Positions 60,061 through 64,000 of a stretch of DNA of 64,000 nucleotides are shown one piece after another. Positions within the stretch are counted from its first letter, which is position 1, and the number at the start of each line of letters is the position of its first letter. Made by a program: the position numbers and the translations under genes. Source of the DNA: Paenibacillus sp. yr247. GTDB lineage: Bacteria > Bacillota > Bacilli > Paenibacillales > NBRC-103111. The stretch lies in contig NZ_FNIF01000011.1 of NCBI RefSeq assembly GCF_900103825.1, forward strand, positions 62,001 through 126,000, read 5' to 3'. Under the pieces are notes generated by a model, which was not told the DNA's origin, did no database searches, and saw only the letters and a list, made by a program, of their open reading frames with translations.

Positions 60061-60666
60061 GTGAAGGAAGCTCTTTATGATTTCATAGGTCATTATGGAT
60101 ATATTGCGCTGTACATTTTGTTATCTGCCGGTATTGTCGGAGTACCCATACCTGATGAGACCTTGATGGCTTTTGTAGGCTCACTGACCGCACCTGGAGG
60201 GCCCTTTGATTATGTAACTACGTTGATTATCATTTATGCAGGTACTATGACAGGGATGATTGTTAGTTATCTAATCGGTCACCGGGTTGGTAAACCATTT
60301 CTGTATCGCTACGGAAAATGGTTCAAATTAACACCAAACCGTATTGAACGAGCAGAAGGTTGGTTTCACAAATACGGGCTTTGGACCGTGTTTTTTGGAT
60401 ATTTTGTGCCTGGGGTTCGTCATTTCACTTGCTACTTGTCCGGTGTAAGCGGGGTTAAGTTTTATAAGTACATGCTCTATGCGGGGACCGGGGCGCTGCT
60501 GTGGTGTACAACTTTTTTAACTTTAGGCCATTTTATTGGGAGTAATTTAGATGGTTTATTCCATTTGATTCATAAATATATGGGGATAAGCTTACTGAGT
60601 TTAGCCGTATTAGCTGTCATTGGTGTCTTGATTTACTTCCGGCTCCGAAAGCGAAAAGCTGTCTGA
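60061..60666 (+). CDS. DedA family membrane protein
   Basis: About 201 residues of the DedA/SNARE-associated (VTT) family. Four to five membrane helices and the re-entrant signature GIPVPDE-like VGVPIPDETLMAFVG are present. A basic FLYRYGKWFKLTP segment, the conserved F-x-R-x3-G type FFGYFVPGVRHFTCYLSG and GVSGVKFYKYMLY follow. DedA proteins move lipid carriers such as undecaprenyl phosphate or phospholipids across the membrane. I prefer the GTG at 60061, since GGGAG is 10 bases upstream; a GTG at 60052 would be too close to it. Confidence 0.92.
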   Translation: MKEALYDFIGHYGYIALYILLSAGIVGVPIPDETLMAFVGSLTAPGGPFDYVTTLIIIYAGTMTGMIVSYLIGHRVGKPFLYRYGKWFKLTPNRIERAEGWFHKYGLWTVFFGYFVPGVRHFTCYLSGVSGVKFYKYMLYAGTGALLWCTTFLTLGHFIGSNLDGLFHLIHKYMGISLLSLAVLAVIGVLIYFRLRKRKAV

Positions 60667-60678
60667 TAACCAAAGCAT

Positions 60679-60732
60679 GAACAAAAGACCATGAATGTCA
60701 TCCTTTAGAGGAGAATTCATGGTCTTTTGTTG
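60679..60732. terminator. Bidirectional terminator
   Basis: ACAAAAGACCATGAAT pairs with ATTCATGGTCTTTTGT, between the DedA gene (+) and the convergent lipoprotein gene (-). Confidence 0.9.
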
Positions 60733-60745
60733 TAATCTGAGTGAA

Positions 60746-61462
60746 TTAACGGTCTGCGAATAGCTTTATCGATTGGATGGTGTTCTCTTTCGGGTCAATG
60801 TCGAGCTTTAGCAGTGTACCTTGTGACTTGTAAGAGAGCACATAAGTTGTGTTTGTATCTGGTTTACCCAGAATGGCAATCGCGTCTTGGACTTTCTGAC
60901 CTAGGTGTAATCCGCGGAGCCCTGGATCAATTTCAGCGGTATGAACATCAACGAACTCAAGAGTGTCCTTCTTATTAAATCCTACGGAAAAATCGATGAA
61001 GTCATAGACTTGAATCGGATCGGTATCTTCATCCATAATGAATTGTTTCTTTGCTTTCCCAAACCGATCCAGCACCACATTCTTATTCGATCCAAGCTTC
61101 AAGCCCATCAGGGTTGGTTTTTCCTGCTGATACGCATCCTCAGCTTTAATCTTTGGCTTAGCGGTAGCCTTTGCACTCACAGGTGACTGAGGGATATCCG
61201 TTAAATCCCCTTTGGATGTGCCGGCGACTTGTGCTTCATGCTTTGTTATTGTGTCTTCCGATTTAGGTGCAGCTGATGGAGCTGCTATTACGATCGCAGG
61301 AGGTGTGCTGTTTGGAGTTGCGCTATGAGATTGGAGATGGATGGATGAATCTATAGTAGGCTGAACGGAAGGAGCAGATGACTTTTGGCATCCAGCTGCC
61401 AGTAATGATGCAATCGCAACTGGTACACAGCCAAGAATGAGAGGTCTTATAAGGTTATTCAT
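60746..61462 (-). CDS. DUF4309-like lipoprotein
   Basis: A 238-residue lipoprotein. The lipobox LAAGC ends at about Cys25, followed by a Ser/Pro/Thr-rich linker of about 80 residues. The C-terminal domain contains two related halves, each opening with a similar phrase (LMGLKLGSNKNVVLDRFGK and LRGLHLGQKVQDAIAILGK). This is the pattern of DUF4309/YjgB-type proteins of Bacillus. The function is unknown; a sporulation-linked or envelope role has been suggested for relatives, but nothing here shows it. The ATG at 61462 has AAAGGA 9 bases upstream; an ATG at 61468 would be too close. Confidence 0.85.
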   Translation of the reverse strand: MNNLIRPLILGCVPVAIASLLAAGCQKSSAPSVQPTIDSSIHLQSHSATPNSTPPAIVIAAPSAAPKSEDTITKHEAQVAGTSKGDLTDIPQSPVSAKATAKPKIKAEDAYQQEKPTLMGLKLGSNKNVVLDRFGKAKKQFIMDEDTDPIQVYDFIDFSVGFNKKDTLEFVDVHTAEIDPGLRGLHLGQKVQDAIAILGKPDTNTTYVLSYKSQGTLLKLDIDPKENTIQSIKLFADR

Positions 61463-61732
61463 CGTCATCTATCCTTTCTGCCGAATAGTTAAAGCGAAAA
61501 TTGCGACATTACTTATCATACTGCTTTCCGGTTCCTAATCTCAATGCATCTAGATACCCATATGTGAGCAATTATAGACGAATTTTAAAAGTTGAGCCCT
61601 TCATGAATATAGACACCTAGTAGGCAGTAAAAGTTTCACTCCATAACGACGATATTCACAAATTGGGACTTGAAACCTACTTCGTCAATATGGTAACTTA
61701 CTCATAATAGACAGGATTAGGGGGCTAGTATC

Positions 61733-62302
61733 ATGGAATTGTTAAAACAGCGAATCCTAGAGGTCGGTGTGGTTGTATCGGATAATGTGCTAAAGTTGGA
61801 TGCCATACTTAATCATCAGGTAGATCCTGCGCTTATCATGGAGATGGGTAAAGAGTTTGCAAGATTGTTTAGAGAAACGAAGCCGGACAAGGTGTTAACA
61901 GTTGAATCATCCGGCATTCCGATTGCATATACAACTGCCTTTCATCTCGAGGTTCCCATGATATTCGCGCGTCGCAAGAAAACGCTGACCATGGATCAAG
62001 ACACATACAGTGAACGTGTACCTTCCTTTACGAAAGGGATTGTGACGGACATTATGGTATCCTCTCATTTACTTCGCAAAGGGGAGCGGGTTCTGCTGAT
62101 CGATGATTTTATCGCAAATGGAGACGCGGCACGCGGATTAATTCGTATTATTGAAAAAGCAGAAGCGGAGCTAGTCGGTGTAGGCATTGCGGTGGAGAAA
62201 TCATTTCAGGCTGGTGGAAGCTCAATTCGCGAGCGTGGAATTCGTGTAGAATCCTTAGCTCGAATTTCCTCACTGGCGAACGGGCAGATTACTTTTGACT
62301 GA
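61733..62302 (+). CDS. xpt: Xanthine phosphoribosyltransferase
   Basis: This 189-residue enzyme of the Xpt type converts xanthine and PRPP to XMP in purine salvage. The PRPP-binding motif is VLLIDDFIANGDAARGL. The family opening MELLKQRILEVGVVVSDNVLKLD and VESSGIPIAYTTAFHLEVP are clear. The RBS is AGGGGG. In Bacillus, xpt-pbuX is under a guanine riboswitch. I looked at 61469-61732 and saw no purine aptamer, so control differs or relies on another site. The permease gene pbuX is not next to it. Confidence 0.93.
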   Translation: MELLKQRILEVGVVVSDNVLKLDAILNHQVDPALIMEMGKEFARLFRETKPDKVLTVESSGIPIAYTTAFHLEVPMIFARRKKTLTMDQDTYSERVPSFTKGIVTDIMVSSHLLRKGERVLLIDDFIANGDAARGLIRIIEKAEAELVGVGIAVEKSFQAGGSSIRERGIRVESLARISSLANGQITFD

Positions 62303-62382
62303 TTTTACATTATGTCGATGTCTTCCCTGAAACCGATTTATCCATTATAATGATTACAAGGTAAGAGAGGAGGCTGACATCT

Positions 62383-62709
62383 ATGGGTATTGAAAATGGT
62401 TCCATCGAATATTTTATGACAAAGCTTGGGGAAGCCAAAACACATTTTGAACGTGCTCTTGATTGTAAGCATACAGAATTTGATGACCTGTATCCGTATA
62501 TGATCGAACACCCTCAATTTTTCTGGTACAAACGCTATGTAGCCTGGTCTGAGTTGTTAACCATCGTGAAGCTTTGCACAGAGCTGACGATCGAGTGGGA
62601 AGAGCAATTCTCCGTGGCACAAGTGGAATATATTCAGAAGCGCGTAATGTCTAGCAAAGTCCTTGATTTCTGGTTCGAGACGAATGACTCGAAGGAACAC
62701 GTTAGCTAA
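62383..62709 (+). CDS. Small protein of unknown function
   Basis: A 108-residue, probably cytosolic, helical protein (IEYFMTKLGEAKTHFERALD, then a YPYMIEHPQFFWYKRYVAW central part rich in aromatic residues). The RBS AGAGGAGGC is strong, with a 7-base gap to the ATG. I do not recognise the family. It is followed by a good terminator, so it is a single-gene transcript or the end of the xpt unit. Confidence 0.75.
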   Translation: MGIENGSIEYFMTKLGEAKTHFERALDCKHTEFDDLYPYMIEHPQFFWYKRYVAWSELLTIVKLCTELTIEWEEQFSVAQVEYIQKRVMSSKVLDFWFETNDSKEHVS

Positions 62710-62725
62710 TTTATCCCCATATACG

Positions 62726-62768
62726 AAAGAGGCCAATGGATCCGCAGAGGATTCGTTGGCCTTTTTTT
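62726..62768. terminator. Terminator between convergent small genes
   Basis: AGGCCAA with TTGGCCT, and an inner GGATCC/GGATTC pairing, followed by seven T. It ends the 62383 gene and can act for the reverse gene at 62782-63099. Confidence 0.88.
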
Positions 62769-62781
62769 CAATTGTAATCTC

Positions 62782-63099
62782 TCAGACGCCATTTTCCAAA
62801 ATGTTCATGCTTTCAATATGCCTTTTCGTTTGTTCGGAACCCAATTTGTGCAGTGTTCGATACACTTCCGTTAAGTAATAATCATATTCCTGATTGGGCT
62901 CATTGGAGTAATAAACTTTCCAAGGAAGCCATGAAGATTCATAGCTGCCTTGGGATGAGTTATCGGTTTCCTCAAAGAGCTCCTGCAGTTTATCAATTTC
63001 TTCGTCTGTAGCCGATATTTCGAATTCAAAATTCAGTGCTTCTTTATTTTCTAAAACTTCCCCTGTGCCGACGTTAACGTAGTACGTTTTTTTATCCAA
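62782..63099 (-). CDS. Small acidic protein of unknown function
   Basis: About 105 residues. I chose the TTG at 63099, because the GGGAGG just 7 to 8 bases before it is an ideal ribosome site; that site is itself part of a longer in-frame frame from an ATG at 63114. The protein (KKTYYVNVGTGEVLEN, then an acidic helix ISATDEEIDKLQELFEET and YDYYLTEVYRTLHKLG) is probably cytosolic. The family is not recognised. It is convergent with the 62383 gene and shares its terminator. Confidence 0.75.
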   Translation of the reverse strand: MDKKTYYVNVGTGEVLENKEALNFEFEISATDEEIDKLQELFEETDNSSQGSYESSWLPWKVYYSNEPNQEYDYYLTEVYRTLHKLGSEQTKRHIESMNILENGV

Positions 63100-63241
63100 T
63101 ACAAAACCTCCCATGCTGTAAGATTAGCTTTGTTTCGTCATTGTTAAGTTATCCCGAGTAAAGCTGATTTATGTAACGTTTAAACTAAACAGGAATTGGT
63201 GTATGCTAAAGGAGTAAATTTGGAGTATTGGAGGTAAGAGG

Positions 63242-63505
63242 ATGATATCCGAAGAACAACTAGATCTTTATCGCGTTGAGAGCACTTTGCTCCGCGTTAT
63301 ACGCGATGTTAGCCCAGCGAATGATGTCCGCGGAATTGTGGTTGCTTGGGATGATGAGAGTGTGTTAATCCGCAAGAAAAACCGCAGAGTCGTAAAGCTT
63401 TCACGCGGATATGTGTATCAACCTCACGGCGACGAAAGACCGCCTGAATACATGCTTCCGCAAGAGCCAATTGAACCTGATACGGTTTCTGATGATGACG
63501 AATAG
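63242..63505 (+). CDS. Small basic/acidic protein of unknown function
   Basis: 87 residues with a strong GGAGGTAAGAGG RBS. The centre (GIVVAWDDESVLIRKKNRRVVKL) is a small beta-sheet with a basic patch, and the end is acidic and proline-rich (PQEPIEPDTVSDDDE). The layout reminds one of a small SH3-like or nucleic-acid-binding fold, but I cannot name a family. It runs into the cbiZ gene, the likely start of which overlaps its stop. Confidence 0.75.
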   Translation: MISEEQLDLYRVESTLLRVIRDVSPANDVRGIVVAWDDESVLIRKKNRRVVKLSRGYVYQPHGDERPPEYMLPQEPIEPDTVSDDDE

Positions 63506-64000
63506 GGATGTACTAAGCGAGATGGAGATTCCTATCTCAGGTATTCATATGGATTTGGTTAGCTCACGAAAAGCTACGTATCTCCGAATTTGCAGCGACA
63601 CTCCTATGCGGACGTTGAATTCTTCGCCATGGGGCGGTGGTTTCGGCACGCATAAGGTCATGTTGAATCGGCAAGTAGACAAGCTGTATAACGAAGCTGA
63701 TCCCCTACGAGAGATGGACGATTTCATCCAAAGTGAGGGCTTGAGTCCCCAAGAAACAGCTGGTATGCTGACCGCGGCTAGGGTGAAAGATGTTGGCTAT
63801 AGCGCCTTAACCTGGGGGGCGGATGAAGCCGCAGATATCAGCGAATATGACCGGAAACTTTCGCAGCGGTTAGGGGAGGAGCTCCTTCACGTTTGCTCAT
63901 GGGTAACGGTTGGGCTTGGGAACAAAGCTAGAGCTGGCGCGGAGCTACCTGCCGCTTCGCTTTACCCTGGGACCATTAACACAATTGTCGTAATTAATGG
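63495..64000 (+). CDS. cbiZ: Adenosylcobinamide amidohydrolase CbiZ, 5' part
   Basis: The frame is open to the right edge, so the gene is cut off there. The visible part (about 168 residues from the ATG at 63495, or from 63522) carries CbiZ signatures: RTLNSSPWGGGFGTHKVMLN early, with the N-x-x-V region, then GLSPQETAGMLTAARV and TVGLGNKARAGAE. CbiZ cleaves the aminopropanol side of adenosylcobinamide to adenosylcobyric acid, to salvage incomplete corrinoids. The ATG at 63495 overlaps the stop of the preceding gene; neither start has a good RBS, so translation may be coupled. Other cobalamin genes would be expected beyond the edge. Confidence 0.85.
   Translation, partial: MTNRDVLSEMEIPISGIHMDLVSSRKATYLRICSDTPMRTLNSSPWGGGFGTHKVMLNRQVDKLYNEADPLREMDDFIQSEGLSPQETAGMLTAARVKDVGYSALTWGADEAADISEYDRKLSQRLGEELLHVCSWVTVGLGNKARAGAELPAASLYPGTINTIVVIN

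Noticed and set aside
61469..61732. Purine riboswitch in front of xpt
   Set aside because: I looked for the conserved purine aptamer core with its two loop-loop hairpins and did not find it; a covariance-model search of this interval would decide.
1..64000. tRNA, rRNA, CRISPR arrays, complete insertion sequences, prophage genes
   Set aside because: I scanned for regularly spaced repeats, transposase motifs and tRNA-like cloverleafs with TTCRA loops and saw none that I could support; a tRNAscan or ISfinder search would be decisive.

Overview
The window reads as chromosomal DNA of a spore-forming, Gram-positive bacterium of the Paenibacillus type (Bacillales, Paenibacillaceae). The grounds are strong AAGGAGG-like ribosome binding sites, frequent TTG/GTG starts, moderate G+C, an S-layer-homology (SLH) anchored surface protein, Bacillus-type families (YhaO/YhaN, YkvI, UPF0173, DUF4309, HxlR/MhqO-like pairs), a YjcZ-type small sporulation gene and a probable forespore-specific 40-codon gene. 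I saw no rRNA, tRNA, CRISPR array or complete insertion sequence.

Layout. 1-8.1 kb: the 3' end of a PKD-domain protein, a HAD phosphatase, an AT-rich secreted protein, a tiny YjcZ-like gene, a repeat protein of unknown function, a nitroreductase, and the queuosine precursor genes queD-queE-queC. 8.1-16.5 kb: a two-component system followed by a first RND exporter operon (RND pump, lipoprotein adaptor, secreted protein). 16.4-19.4 kb: an AraC regulator divergent from a sugar isomerase/oxidoreductase pair. 19.4-31.5 kb: small regulators, transporters, a Rieske protein, an aldolase, a stand-alone ATP-dependent DNA ligase, a MarR remnant, UPF0173 and metallophosphoesterase hydrolases, fabF and a decayed chemoreceptor gene. 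31.8-38.5 kb: a ring-cleaving dioxygenase, an HxlR regulator and the pentose phosphate operon zwf-tkt-gnd-tal. 38.8-42.3 kb: cell-envelope genes and two DUF1003 paralogues. 42.5-50.6 kb: a second RND operon (very long adaptor, RND pump) ending in a 14-repeat RCC1/SLH surface protein. 51-64 kb: a diguanylate cyclase, a glycosyltransferase, the yhaO-yhaN repair pair, membrane proteins, DedA, xpt, small hypotheticals, and a cbiZ gene that runs off the right edge.

How the genes work together. The most distinctive pattern is that both RND pump/adaptor pairs, in a cell that should have no outer membrane, are followed in the same direction by a gene for a secreted or wall-anchored protein. The first has a perfect 11-bp-spaced direct repeat in front of it, next to an OmpR-family regulator gene. 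The second has an adaptor with an alpha-hairpin of about 275 residues, a Gly/Gln tail, and a surface protein predicted to form two seven-bladed propellers with an SLH anchor. I infer that these may be monoderm versions of a tripartite exporter, with the surface protein in place of an outer-membrane channel. The zwf-tkt-gnd-tal genes form a compact pentose phosphate operon. Three genes (queE, fabF, and the sbcD/sbcC-like junction) contain stretches that are far more G+C-rich than their surroundings.
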